Assembly: GCA_001789395.1 (NCBI GenBank)
Contig: MFZK01000010.1
Span: forward strand, 36,628 to 77,755
Length of the DNA: 41,128 bases
Source of the DNA: Candidatus Roizmanbacteria bacterium RIFCSPHIGHO2_02_FULL_37_13b
Lineage (GTDB): Bacteria; Patescibacteriota; Microgenomatia; UBA1406; HO2-37-13b
Direction: 5' to 3'
In this document: piece by piece, positions 1-7,912 of the stretch
Position numbering within the stretch: the first letter of the stretch is position 1
Layout of the letters: each line of letters begins with the position of its first letter
Translations under genes and position numbers: made by a program
Notes under the pieces: model-generated
The model's input: the letters and a program-made list of their open reading frames with translations, nothing else
Told to the model about the DNA's origin: nothing
The model's database searches: none

Positions 1-479
1 AAAGGAACAAAGACAACATCGGCTATCGTTTGACCATGTTTGCTTATAAATCTTCTGTTACTTGATAAATTTGGGATACCTGCGTTATCAGCTAATAAAA
101 TATTTGTCGCTTTGTTTTTTCTAAGATAATCAGCGATTTTTCGTTCCCTTTGTTTTGATTTATGAAATAAATTAATTTCAAGTGGGATTTTAAGCATTTG
201 GGATAATTTGACCAAATCTTTAGGGACAAGGACTGCTGCATTACCATTGACCGAAATTACCGGATGTTTAGCATCGATTAAGACTGCTAAAGCAGCCATG
301 GTTGCTTTTTTAGCGAATAAACAAGTTTTCTCGCCGATAAGATAATCAAACGTCTCACCTCGACCTTGTGCGATAAGCCCTTGAGGAGAAGTCAACCCCT
401 TATGTACTCCCCAGACCAGAAGATCACGATAGTAGTTAGACAAGTATCGTGGATGTGATTTTGATGCATGTATTTTCAT
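1..479 (-). CDS. 4-phosphopantoate--beta-alanine ligase (archaeal-type phosphopantothenate synthetase), 3' end cut by window
   Basis: The first 159 residues are visible and the C-terminus lies outside the window. The N-terminus carries the archaeal phosphopantothenate synthetase (DUF137) signature: SHPRYLSNYYRD at residues 8-19, GLIAQGRGETFDYLIGE near 35-51, VISVNGNAA near 75, and a LEINLF strand near 99. The family joins 4-phosphopantoate and beta-alanine with ATP to give 4'-phosphopantothenate, replacing bacterial PanC chemistry. The start ATG overlaps the stop of the upstream pantoate kinase as ATGA (476-479), which implies translational coupling. It is the last visible gene of the panE-panB-kinase-ligase operon. 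Family assignment comes from recalled motifs; beta-alanine supply is not visible here. Confidence 0.88.
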   Translation of the reverse strand, partial: MKIHASKSHPRYLSNYYRDLLVWGVHKGLTSPQGLIAQGRGETFDYLIGEKTCLFAKKATMAALAVLIDAKHPVISVNGNAAVLVPKDLVKLSQMLKIPLEINLFHKSKQRERKIADYLRKNKATNILLADNAGIPNLSSNRRFISKHGQTIADVVFVP

Positions 480-1300
480 ATTAATCGAACGGTATCATTA
501 GTGATGGATAATTTTATAGAGACGCCCTTTTCGAATCGTTTTGAGCTTATAATAACATCTCCCAGCATTGCCATTGTAGCATGACCACCTTTATTTCTAA
601 CTTCTTCAATTACCGACTCCATTTTCTTATTCTTTAAAAGACCACTTTTTTTAGCAAAGCTGAAGCTTAAATCAATTAGTTTTTCAAATGGTACTTTCCT
701 ATTTATCTGAGTTATAGAACGAGTAGCTTCGTGATTGATTCGTAGCAGTTGATTTTGATCTGACAGTATGGCCGGTGTTGAAATTCTATTGATAATTCGT
801 GTATAAATTTTTCTATCAATATAATTAAGCCTTAGAACAATATAACACACTCCGGGAGTGGTACGGACCATGCAGCCGCCTAAAACTTGAGTTATTACAC
901 TTCCTAAACCTGTTTTATTTTTCACTTCAGCGATATGCGCAATTTGAATGAGTTGTTTTTTTGTTTTGCCGAGTTTTAACAGACGGTTAGTCGAAAAAAC
1001 AGTGGCAAGAGTTGAAGCACCGCTTAATCCAAATCCACAACCCAGAGGAAGAGGAGAATTTAGTCTTATTTTCAATGTTTTAGAAGTTAACGAATTTATT
1101 GCCGATGTCACTGTCGGGAAATTGATTTTCTTACCATTAAAACAAATTGAGGTTTGTTGCGCTTCCGTTACGGAAGCGGTTACACCCTTATTGATTGTAA
1201 AGGAAACTCCTGTCGAACCCATTTTCAATAGATTGTTATTAGGGTGGACTCTAAAAATCAAACTGATGCTTGCTGGACAGTACGCTTGATATCTTTTCAT
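476..1300 (-). CDS. Pantoate kinase, archaeal-type GHMP family
   Basis: This 274-residue GHMP-superfamily kinase phosphorylates pantoate at the 4-position in the archaeal CoA pathway. The N-terminus reads as the family-typical CPASISLIF...MGSTGVSFTINKGV, and the glycine-rich ATP loop PLGCGFGLSGAST (about residues 80-92) has the GCGFGLSGA form typical of archaeal pantoate kinase, not homoserine or mevalonate kinases. A GLGSV segment follows near residue 131. It lies 5 nt after panB and overlaps the ligase start by 4 nt. The next enzyme being the archaeal ligase makes the assignment much stronger than the kinase alone would. Bacteria normally phosphorylate pantothenate after condensation, so this pair is unusual. 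Confidence 0.87.
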   Translation of the reverse strand: MKRYQAYCPASISLIFRVHPNNNLLKMGSTGVSFTINKGVTASVTEAQQTSICFNGKKINFPTVTSAINSLTSKTLKIRLNSPLPLGCGFGLSGASTLATVFSTNRLLKLGKTKKQLIQIAHIAEVKNKTGLGSVITQVLGGCMVRTTPGVCYIVLRLNYIDRKIYTRIINRISTPAILSDQNQLLRINHEATRSITQINRKVPFEKLIDLSFSFAKKSGLLKNKKMESVIEEVRNKGGHATMAMLGDVIISSKRFEKGVSIKLSITNDTVRLI

Positions 1301-1305
1301 ATGAA

Positions 1306-2037
1306 TTAAAAACTGTGTTCTTTATCCGGAAATTTACCTTTCAAGACGTCTTGTTTAAAATTTGTTACTGCGTTTCGAATCTCTTGTGTAACATTTCCAT
1401 ATCTTTTTATCATTTTTCCCTGAAAGTCTGATAAACCAATAATATCGTGTAGAACGAGTACCTGCCCGGAGCAATTTATTCCGGCACCAATTCCGATAGT
1501 TGGCGTTTTGATACTTTCAGTAATTCTTTTGGCAAGTCGAGCAGGAATGCATTCCAAAATCAGCAAATTGATTCCCAGTTTATCCATAAGTTTTGCTTCG
1601 GATAAAATTTTATTACCGCTTTCCTCATCTTTTCCCTGGACACGGTAGACATCTGCCGTCTGGGGAAGCAGGCCTAAATGGCCGACGACTTTTATGCCAT
1701 TTTTTATTAGCGTTTTGATGATATTCGGTTTATATCCTTCAATTTTTACCATATCGCAACCTGTGGTTAAAAAAAGTCGGGCGTTTTTTAAAGCAGACGT
1801 GGGAGTTTCATAACTATTAATCGGCATATCACCGATTGTTGTGCTTCGCCGGACACCTCGTGTAACGGCTCTTGTATGATGAAGCATTTCCGCCAATGTA
1901 ACCGATTTAGTATCTTTATATCCCAATACTACCATGGCCAGACTATCACCGATTAAAATATAGTCAACGCCGACTTCATCTACGATTTTAGCAGTCGGAT
2001 AGTCGTAAGCAGTCATCATGATTAATTTTTTTTTCAT
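1306..2037 (-). CDS. panB: 3-methyl-2-oxobutanoate hydroxymethyltransferase
   Basis: PanB transfers a hydroxymethyl group from methylene-tetrahydrofolate to 2-oxoisovalerate, giving ketopantoate. At 243 residues it is slightly shorter than the usual 260-280. Visible motifs are MTAYDYPTAKIVDE at the N-terminus, the metal/substrate segment IGDSLAMVVLGY near 28-39, DMPINSY near 70, VGHLGLLPQ near 117-125 and PTIGIGAG near 180. The short spacing to panE (5 nt) and to the pantoate kinase (5 nt) fits one transcript. The start is the ATG before KKKLIMMTAYD; the family normally begins just before this strand. Confidence 0.95.
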   Translation of the reverse strand: MKKKLIMMTAYDYPTAKIVDEVGVDYILIGDSLAMVVLGYKDTKSVTLAEMLHHTRAVTRGVRRSTTIGDMPINSYETPTSALKNARLFLTTGCDMVKIEGYKPNIIKTLIKNGIKVVGHLGLLPQTADVYRVQGKDEESGNKILSEAKLMDKLGINLLILECIPARLAKRITESIKTPTIGIGAGINCSGQVLVLHDIIGLSDFQGKMIKRYGNVTQEIRNAVTNFKQDVLKGKFPDKEHSF

Positions 2038-2042
2038 AAAAA

Positions 2043-2927
2043 CTAATTATTTGTTTCAAGTGATTTAATTAAATAATAAAGCGTCTTATTAACCGGTGTA
2101 TTAATACCATATTTTTTTCCCAGTTTGACTATTTCGCCATTCAAATAGTCAATTTCAGTTTTCTTACCGCGATTCAAGTCCTGGAGAGTTGAATTTGTAT
2201 TTGCCGATAGGGGAATATAATCATCAATCATTTTGGATATATTTTTTGTAAAAATAATTCCATTAGCTTTAGAAACTGCCAAACATTCATTTATTAAATC
2301 CGTTTTCAATTCTTTAAGCCCGGGATCAGCCAATTGATTGTTTTTTACCCGAAGTATTGATCCTAACCCATTGATGACACAATTCACAATCAGTTTTTCC
2401 CATTCTTTGATTTTGATATTGTCAACCAACTCGGCTTTAAATCCAACGTTAATTAATATCTTTGCAATCTCCATGCCATTTTTTTCAACAAAAGTCGTAC
2501 TATCTCCATTAAATCTGATTAGTCCCGGCTCACTACTTGAAGCCCCACATTGACTAACAGCTCTTATAACATGACATTTCAATATTTTTTTATACTCCTC
2601 CTCTTGATTAACGCCATTTTGCAGAATGACCAGAACAGTATCTCTTTTAACCAAGTTTTTAATATGAAGTAGGGCAGATCGAGAGTCATTGACTTTTGTC
2701 GTCAAAAAAATAATCGTACTTTGAGGGATATTGGTTATCTTCTCTTGCGCTTTTAATTTATATGTTTTATTGATTAATCCTTTAAGTTTTAATCCATGAC
2801 GATTGATACTATTGACCGTATTTTTTCTACCAATTAATATAACCGGATACTTTTCTGACAGTCGGGCACCAAATATACTACCAATAGCTCCGGAGCCTAA
2901 AATATATATCAGTTTGGGATGATCCAT
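2043..2927 (-). CDS. panE: 2-dehydropantoate 2-reductase
   Basis: This 294-residue Rossmann-fold reductase makes pantoate from ketopantoate with NADPH. It shows the nucleotide-binding loop ILGSGAIGSIFGARL near residues 9-23, the QNGVNQEE segment near 103, the catalytic lysine region EWEKLIVNCVIN near 174, and the C-terminal ketopantoate reductase signature LQDLNRGKKTEIDYLNGEIV near 249. It is the first gene of the four-gene minus-strand CoA-precursor operon. An intergenic stretch of 179 nt separates it from the divergent dinB and must contain the operon promoter. A weak TAAATT lies 5 nt before the ATG. Confidence 0.94.
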   Translation of the reverse strand: MDHPKLIYILGSGAIGSIFGARLSEKYPVILIGRKNTVNSINRHGLKLKGLINKTYKLKAQEKITNIPQSTIIFLTTKVNDSRSALLHIKNLVKRDTVLVILQNGVNQEEEYKKILKCHVIRAVSQCGASSSEPGLIRFNGDSTTFVEKNGMEIAKILINVGFKAELVDNIKIKEWEKLIVNCVINGLGSILRVKNNQLADPGLKELKTDLINECLAVSKANGIIFTKNISKMIDDYIPLSANTNSTLQDLNRGKKTEIDYLNGEIVKLGKKYGINTPVNKTLYYLIKSLETNN

Positions 2928-2975
2928 TTGTTAATTTAGTTCGTTAATAGGCAATAAAACATTTTTACGGGCTTT

Positions 2976-3109
2976 ACCCTGAGTGAAATCGAAGGGTTGA
3001 CGGTAAACGATTGTTCACCTATAATAATCATGAATCATGGAACATGAAACATAAAACATCAAAACCATCTTTTTGATAATGCTTCAAGCTTCATGTTTCA
3101 AGTTTTATG
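2976..3109. repeat. Intergenic dispersed-repeat-like sequences between panE and dinB
   Basis: Two low-complexity signals sit in this divergent spacer. At 2976-2997 there is an imperfect palindrome of the form ACCCTGAG...CGAAGGGT. At about 3036-3109 there are several permuted copies of short words (CATGAAACATAAAAC on one side, CATGTTTCAAGTTTTATG on the other). They look like dispersed intergenic repeats rather than a simple hairpin, because the right-hand words are not in mirrored order. The second block reaches the dinB start codon and so overlaps its leader. Whether they recur elsewhere in the genome cannot be seen from this window. Confidence 0.35.
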
Positions 3110-4420
3110 AATAGTCAACCTTTAATAATCAATTCTTGGCCGCAAGCAATACTTCATATTGATGGCGATGCATTTTTTGCCTCTTGTGAACAATCTATTC
3201 ATCCCGAGTACCGAGGCAGGCCCTTGATCACCGGCAAAGAACGTGGCATCGCCGCAGCTCTTTCTTATGAGGCTAAAAAGCGCGGAGTCAGGCGGGGGAT
3301 GCGAATTTTTGAGGTAAAGAAACTATGTCCCGACTGTATTATCTTGCCATCAGACTATGAAACCTATTCACTTATTTCCAGAAAAATGTTTAATATCATC
3401 AAAAAATATAGTCCTTGTGTCGAGGAATACTCAATCGACGAGGCTTTTGTTGATCTGACGGGATTGAAGCGGCCACTAAATATGTCATATGAAAAAATAG
3501 CCGGTGAAATAAAACGGAATATTGAAAAATCACTTGATATTTCCGTCTCCGTTGGACTGTCTTTAAACAAAAGCTTGGCGAAACTGGCATCAAATTATCG
3601 AAAACCCAGCGGAATAACAATTGTTCCCGGGAGTTACGTTCACTTGCTTTTGGCAAAAGTTTCTTTAATTGATATTTGGGGCATTGGCATTAATACTGCT
3701 TCTTATCTTCAAAAACTGGGGTTGAGAACTGCATTGGATTTGGCCCAAAAAAATGAAGACTTTGTCAAAAAAAAATTGACTAAGCCGGGAGTTGAAATCT
3801 GGAAAGAATTACTGGGTGAATATATTTACCATGTGGATCCTAATGAGAAAGACACTTATAAATCAATTTCAAAAGTGAAAACTTTTACCCCGGCATCATC
3901 TGACCGGGATTTCATTTACGCTCAACTTATCAGAAATCTGGAAAATGCGTGTTTAAAAATGAGGCGTTATAATTTAGCCGCCTCAAAATTATTTATTTTT
4001 TTAAAAACTCAAAGTTACGAATCTTTTGGCGTTGAGATCAAGTTAAATAGAGCAACCTCTTATGAGATGGAAATTGCACCCAATATAAAATCGGTCTTTT
4101 ACAAAATATTTAATGAAAAACTGTCATATCGGCAAACCGGGATTGTCTTAGTTGATCTTAGAGAGGACAATAGAATTCAATATTCACTCTTTGATGATCC
4201 GGTGAGAGTTGAAAAAATCAAAGCCATTAGTCAATCGATTAACGAGCTGGACAGAACATTTGGCAAACATTCGGTTTTTTTGGGTTCGACGCTGCCGATC
4301 CAGAAATTTTCTCAACATTTAGGTAGTCGGGGAGATATCTCACAAAGAAAACAAACATTAATGAAAGGAGAGAATATTCGTCAACGGTTAAATTTGCCGT
4401 ATCTTTTTACACAAATTTGA
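3107..4420 (+). CDS. dinB: DNA polymerase IV / Y-family translesion polymerase
   Basis: This 437-residue error-prone polymerase carries the palm carboxylates in HIDGDAFFAS (D19, residues 17-26) and SIDEAF (D110, E111), the GIAAALSYEAKKRGVRRGM finger-domain segment, GLSLNKSLAKLASNYRKPSGI in the palm, and the IWGIG helix-hairpin-helix thumb at about 195. The little-finger domain follows. A C-terminal stretch with YSLFDD near 365 and a basic tail extends beyond the 350-residue core; it may be a clamp-binding region, though no canonical beta-clamp peptide is clear. It would copy damaged templates. It stands alone, without a UmuD or LexA-type partner nearby. Confidence 0.92.
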   Translation: MNSQPLIINSWPQAILHIDGDAFFASCEQSIHPEYRGRPLITGKERGIAAALSYEAKKRGVRRGMRIFEVKKLCPDCIILPSDYETYSLISRKMFNIIKKYSPCVEEYSIDEAFVDLTGLKRPLNMSYEKIAGEIKRNIEKSLDISVSVGLSLNKSLAKLASNYRKPSGITIVPGSYVHLLLAKVSLIDIWGIGINTASYLQKLGLRTALDLAQKNEDFVKKKLTKPGVEIWKELLGEYIYHVDPNEKDTYKSISKVKTFTPASSDRDFIYAQLIRNLENACLKMRRYNLAASKLFIFLKTQSYESFGVEIKLNRATSYEMEIAPNIKSVFYKIFNEKLSYRQTGIVLVDLREDNRIQYSLFDDPVRVEKIKAISQSINELDRTFGKHSVFLGSTLPIQKFSQHLGSRGDISQRKQTLMKGENIRQRLNLPYLFTQI

Positions 4421-4444
4421 AAAAAATCTGTTATTATTTCCTCT

Positions 4445-5104
4445 ATGCAAAATAATAGATTATATTTGATATTATCAATACTTGGTCTATTAATAATTGC
4501 AGGGTTTATTTTTATTGCCAGAAGTCCGACACAAAAGGAAAAGACCATCAATGAACCGACGGAAACCCAATCTAAACCAACGAAAATTATGGAAAATACT
4601 GCACCTGAAATGACGATTGATAAAAATAAAAAATATTCAGCTGTTTTAAAAACAACTGAAGGAGATATTACGATCGATCTTAACGCCGATAAAACTCTAA
4701 TAACAGTCAATAATTTTGTTACGCTGGCAAGAAAGAATTTTTATAACAGCACTGTCTTTCATAGGGTGATCAAAGGTTTTATGATCCAAGGTGGAGATCC
4801 AAAGGGGGATGGAAGTGGTGGACCGGGATATCGATTTGACGATGAACCATTTGATGGATCATATACCAGAGGGACAGTAGCGATGGCAAATGGTGGTCCA
4901 AATACCAATGGAAGTCAGTTTTTCATCATGCAAAAGGACAGAGATCTGCCTAAAGATTATGTCATTTTTGGAAAAGTGGTTAGCGGAATTGAGATCGTTG
5001 ATAAGATAGCCGAAGCTCCTGTCAAACAAAATCCAAATATGGATGAAATTTCAATCCCATTAAATCCTGTTAAGGTTGTTTCTGTGCAAGTTAACGAGAA
5101 GTAA
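4445..5104 (+). CDS. Membrane-anchored cyclophilin-type peptidyl-prolyl cis-trans isomerase
   Basis: The 219-residue protein has an N-terminal hydrophobic anchor (about residues 6-25), a short Pro/Thr/Lys linker, and a cyclophilin domain from about residue 65. The domain shows VNNFVTLARKNFYNSTVFHR, FMIQGGDPKGDGSGGPGY, GTVAMANGGPNTNGSQFFI and VIFGKVVSG, with the catalytic Arg in FHRV and the Gln in QGGD. It probably folds exported proteins on the outer face of the membrane. A TATTAT hexamer at 4432-4437, 7 nt before the ATG, suggests a nearly leaderless transcript. It converges with the next minus-strand gene, with only 3 nt between stops. Confidence 0.93.
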   Translation: MQNNRLYLILSILGLLIIAGFIFIARSPTQKEKTINEPTETQSKPTKIMENTAPEMTIDKNKKYSAVLKTTEGDITIDLNADKTLITVNNFVTLARKNFYNSTVFHRVIKGFMIQGGDPKGDGSGGPGYRFDDEPFDGSYTRGTVAMANGGPNTNGSQFFIMQKDRDLPKDYVIFGKVVSGIEIVDKIAEAPVKQNPNMDEISIPLNPVKVVSVQVNEK

Positions 5105-5107
5105 CGG

Positions 5108-5362
5108 TTATAACAGATATACTTCATCGCCTTCATGAACCTTTTGGTCAACTTGAACTCCTATTTCATCACCTTTTTTTGCTTCAGTTATGGCTTTATG
5201 ATCTACCTGCATCGAGGTTACTTTTTGAGTAAATTCATATTCATTGCCTTTTATTCTTATGGTATCACCGGTTTTAAGAGGTGATTCAAGTTTGATAATT
5301 CCGGCATTAACATGGGGAAAATAATGAGTGACTTTGCCTAATTTTTTTACCTTTTCATCCAT
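5108..5362 (-). CDS. Small EF-Tu domain 2-like (beta-barrel) protein
   Basis: This 84-residue protein matches the free-standing translation-factor domain 2 fold. KLGKVTHYFPHVNAGIIKL is the first strand pair, LKTGDTIRIKG the turn typical of GTP_EFTU_D2 domains, then VTSMQVDHKAITEAKKGDEIGVQV and HEGDEVYLL. There is no GTPase domain. Similar proteins are annotated as translation elongation factor-like, and the domain also occurs at the end of U32 peptidases; its function is unknown. Unlike most genes here it has a conventional leader, with a TATAAT at 5393-5398 and a Shine-Dalgarno-like AAAGGTGG at 5372-5379. Confidence 0.8.
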   Translation of the reverse strand: MDEKVKKLGKVTHYFPHVNAGIIKLESPLKTGDTIRIKGNEYEFTQKVTSMQVDHKAITEAKKGDEIGVQVDQKVHEGDEVYLL

Positions 5363-5371
5363 CCTTTTTCA

Positions 5372-5398
5372 CCACCTTTCTGGATATAAATAATTATA
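5372..5398 (-). promoter_or_regulatory. Leadered promoter with Shine-Dalgarno-like site
   Basis: On the minus strand a TATAAT (5398-5393) lies about 30 nt before the ATG, and AAAGGTGG (5379-5372) lies 9 nt before it. This is the clearest ribosome-binding site in the window and contrasts with the leaderless arrangement of most isolated genes. Confidence 0.55.
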
Positions 5399-5399
5399 C

Positions 5400-6020
5400 T
5401 TATTTCAATCGAAGGTTAGATAGGTGAAAAAACAAATGTCCCCAAAGCAGTCCGATAAAAGCACCGACCAAAACATCCGCAGGAAAATGGGCGCCAAGAT
5501 ATACTCGTGATACTGCAACTAAAAAAGCCAACAAATACAAAAAAAACGTCGGTAAATGTTTTAATCTTAAATATTCCACCAAAAAATAAGCGACAAAAAA
5601 AGCCGTCATTGCATGAAAACTGGGAAAACTGCTGCCATAAGGGCTAATCTGTCCTAAATATGGTGTATTTTGATTTATGACGAATGGTCGTTGACGGCCG
5701 AAAAATGATTGAAGCAAATAACGGATAACGGCTAAAGAACCAAATCCTATAAAAAAATAGATTATGCCTTTAATTTTTACTCTTAAAAATAATATTATAG
5801 TAACAATCAAAGGTGCAAAAAAAAGTGAACCAATTGTGTAATTGGTAATAAATGACAAGAACAATGAAATGAAAGGATTTCTTAGAAAATTATAAAATTG
5901 TTTAGCCATATTTTTATCTATCGTCAATAAAAACACAGGTTTTAATAGAGCTAAAATTAAAAGTAGAAAACAAGCAGTGGCATAAAACAGGTGATGTTCT
6001 TGAATTTTTTTTCGTCGCAT
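5400..6020 (-). CDS. PAP2-family membrane phosphatase (undecaprenyl-pyrophosphatase-like)
   Basis: This 206-residue polytopic protein has the three PAP2 motifs: a first motif QSFFGRQRP near 111, PSFHA near 133 (PSxH), and SRVYLGAHFPAD near 170 (SRx5Hx3D). Most PAP2 enzymes have Lys at the first position of motif 1 (Kx6RP); here it is Gln. The family dephosphorylates lipid pyrophosphates such as undecaprenyl pyrophosphate or phosphatidate at the membrane. It sits 4 nt after the holin-like gene, at the end of an operon with that protein and the Nramp-like transporter. Exact substrate is not deducible. Confidence 0.85.
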   Translation of the reverse strand: MRRKKIQEHHLFYATACFLLLILALLKPVFLLTIDKNMAKQFYNFLRNPFISLFLSFITNYTIGSLFFAPLIVTIILFLRVKIKGIIYFFIGFGSLAVIRYLLQSFFGRQRPFVINQNTPYLGQISPYGSSFPSFHAMTAFFVAYFLVEYLRLKHLPTFFLYLLAFLVAVSRVYLGAHFPADVLVGAFIGLLWGHLFFHLSNLRLK

Positions 6021-6024
6021 AAAA

Positions 6025-6363
6025 TCATCTTACCAAAAGATTTAGAAGAGAACTGATTACGGAAAGTACAAATCCAAATATAACTGCCGCAAAAAGTCCG
6101 TTGACAGAAAATCCGGGGACGAAACGATCAACTACTAGGATTATTAAGGCATTGATAATTAACGAAAATAATCCCAAGGTTAAAATAGTAATCGGTAAAG
6201 TCAATATTTTAAGAATTGGCTTTACAAAAGTATTAAGAAGACCCAAAATCACTGCAACCATTAAAGCTGCATATAAATCCTCAACGGTTACTATTCCGGG
6301 TAAAAGTTTAGCCGTGAAAAAAACCGCTAATGCGTTAATAATTAATTTGACAATAAGATTCAT
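6025..6363 (-). CDS. Phage-holin-family (4-TMS) small membrane protein
   Basis: The 112-residue protein has four hydrophobic segments and the pattern of the mycobacterial 4-TMS phage holin family (PF04020): an N-terminal NALAVFFTAKLLPGI segment, then NTFVKPILKILTLPITILTLGLF and a C-terminal helix ending in LLNLLVR. Members are common in bacterial chromosomes and are mostly not lysis proteins; their role is unknown. It lies between the Nramp-like and PAP2 genes with gaps of 9 and 4 nt, so it is probably co-transcribed with them. Confidence 0.83.
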   Translation of the reverse strand: MNLIVKLIINALAVFFTAKLLPGIVTVEDLYAALMVAVILGLLNTFVKPILKILTLPITILTLGLFSLIINALIILVVDRFVPGFSVNGLFAAVIFGFVLSVISSLLNLLVR

Positions 6364-6372
6364 AACATTATT

Positions 6373-7740
6373 TTAAATCATTGTTAAAACGGTCGCAACT
6401 CCTACCACAGTCATTAAAATTGTAATACACCAACCTAAGATTCTAAGTAGCGGATTATTTACATGCTCTCCCATAATTTTTTTGTTTGAACTCATCTTAA
6501 CAATCAAAACCAAAATAATTGGTGAGACCAGACCGTTTATAACAGCTGTATATATCAAAGTTTTTATCGGATCAAAACCGATAAAGTTCATCAAAAGGCC
6601 AATGATCACCGATATCATTATTGCACCATAAAAAGCTGATGCCCTTTTTAATTTTCGGTTTAAACCGAATTTCCAGCCAAGGCTTTCCGACAAGGCATAA
6701 GAGGCTGAACCGGCCAAAATGGGAACCGCCAACATGCCGGTGCCGATAATTCCTAAGGTAAAAAGAAGATATGCGCTATTTCCAACCAGCGGTTTCAAAG
6801 CCATTGCCGCCTGCTCCGCTGTAGAGATATTTGTAATACCGGAGGAAAACAGCGTTGCAGCGCATGTCGCGATAATAAAATACATGACAAGATTTGAAAT
6901 AAATATTCCAGTCCAAACATCAATCCGCATTTTTTTAATATCGCGTTTGTTAATTTTAGATCGAAGTCCGTTGGCTAATTTGCTTCTTAATGTTTCCTCT
7001 TCAACCTCTTGTGATGTTTGCCAAAAAAAGAGATATGGAGAAATTGTGGTTCCCAAAACAGCACAAACGATCATAATTTGATCTTTTGATGAAATTGTTG
7101 ACGGTAAAAATGATAGCGATAATAAGTGTCTCCAATCTAAATTAAGTGATAAACCCGAAAGGACATAAGCGACTAAGACAAGTGCCAGATATTTTAAATA
7201 CTTAGCGTATTTTTCATATGTCATATAAATTAGGAGAAGTAAGATTAAAATTGCAAAAGAAATAATTAATAAACTAAATGAGAACTGAGGAAAAATAAGT
7301 TGCATGGCTTTGGCCATTGCACCTAAATCAGCACCGACATTTATTGTATTGGCAGAAAAAAGTAGGATAGTACAAGTGTATAAAACCCATTTAGGATAGT
7401 GACGCCGGATATTTGCAGCGAGTCCGCGACCGGTGACCATTCCTAAACGGGCACACATATCCTGAATTGCTGCTGAAAATGGATAAGTAAACGCTGCTAA
7501 CCATAAAAGTTGGAATCCAAATTGGGCTCCGGTTTGAGAATAGGTAGCGATGCCTGAAGGATCATCATCAGCCGCGCCTGTTGTCATCCCCGGCCCCAAT
7601 GCCCGCCAAAAACTTTTTGCTTCTTTAACGGATTTCTGTTTAGTGATTTTGTTAGCAATGGTTTTAGAAGTCTCGATTGTAGATTCAAGAACTACTGCAG
7701 GAGCAGACACCATTTTCTCAACGACATTTTCAGCATTCAT
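6373..7740 (-). CDS. Nramp-related divalent-metal transporter with non-canonical metal site
   Basis: The protein is a 455-residue, roughly 11-TM transporter with the Nramp layout. The usual TM1 metal motif DPGN is replaced by DDDPSG (within GAADDDPSGIATYSQ) and the TM6 motif MPH by SPY (ISPYLFFWQ), so the canonical Asp-Asn-Met transition-metal site is not conserved. This pattern is seen in bacterial Nramp-related proteins, some of which carry Mg2+; the substrate here is uncertain. The chosen start is the ATG at 7738-7740. An upstream in-frame ATG at 7848 would add 36 residues but runs through a separate small ORF (7797-7901). Confidence 0.85.
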   Translation of the reverse strand: MNAENVVEKMVSAPAVVLESTIETSKTIANKITKQKSVKEAKSFWRALGPGMTTGAADDDPSGIATYSQTGAQFGFQLLWLAAFTYPFSAAIQDMCARLGMVTGRGLAANIRRHYPKWVLYTCTILLFSANTINVGADLGAMAKAMQLIFPQFSFSLLIISFAILILLLLIYMTYEKYAKYLKYLALVLVAYVLSGLSLNLDWRHLLSLSFLPSTISSKDQIMIVCAVLGTTISPYLFFWQTSQEVEEETLRSKLANGLRSKINKRDIKKMRIDVWTGIFISNLVMYFIIATCAATLFSSGITNISTAEQAAMALKPLVGNSAYLLFTLGIIGTGMLAVPILAGSASYALSESLGWKFGLNRKLKRASAFYGAIMISVIIGLLMNFIGFDPIKTLIYTAVINGLVSPIILVLIVKMSSNKKIMGEHVNNPLLRILGWCITILMTVVGVATVLTMI

Positions 7741-7796
7741 ATTAATAATACTATGCTGAAAAAAAATCGATTTCAAGTAGATAGGATTTAGAATTA

Positions 7797-7901
7797 CTAC
7801 GCCAAGAAAGACAATCCGATCAAACCTATAGCTATGATACCTAGCCAACCACCGGCTTTAAGTAAGGTCTCTTTCAGCTTGCTTGAAGATTCTTTGCTCA
7901 T
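7797..7901 (-). CDS. 34-residue single-pass membrane peptide upstream of Nramp-like gene
   Basis: A short ORF on the minus strand starts MSKESSSKLKETLLKAGGW and continues as one hydrophobic helix of Gly, Ile, Leu and Phe, ending in TAG. A charged amphipathic N-terminus followed by a single TM helix is a common small-membrane-protein design. It lies directly after a -10-like TATAAT (7918-7913) and 56 nt before the transporter start, so it would be the first gene of the transporter-holin-PAP2 operon. I know of no named family. It could be a transporter-associated peptide; the main alternative is that it is not translated. Confidence 0.5.
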   Translation of the reverse strand: MSKESSSKLKETLLKAGGWLGIIAIGLIGLSFLA

Positions 7902-7912
7902 GATAGAAATAT

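Noticed and set aside
948-1289. Plus-strand 113-residue ORF
   Set aside because: It is antisense to the pantoate kinase, has no family motifs and mirrors the codons of that gene.
3030-3109. Hairpin terminator or CRISPR-like array before dinB
   Set aside because: The words recur but are not in mirrored order and have no regular spacing or spacers.
7741-7848. Upstream ATG of the Nramp-like gene (491-residue version)
   Set aside because: The added 36 residues overlap the separate small ORF at 7797-7901 antisense to nothing but in another frame, lack similarity to the family N-terminus, and the ATG at 7740 gives the expected length.
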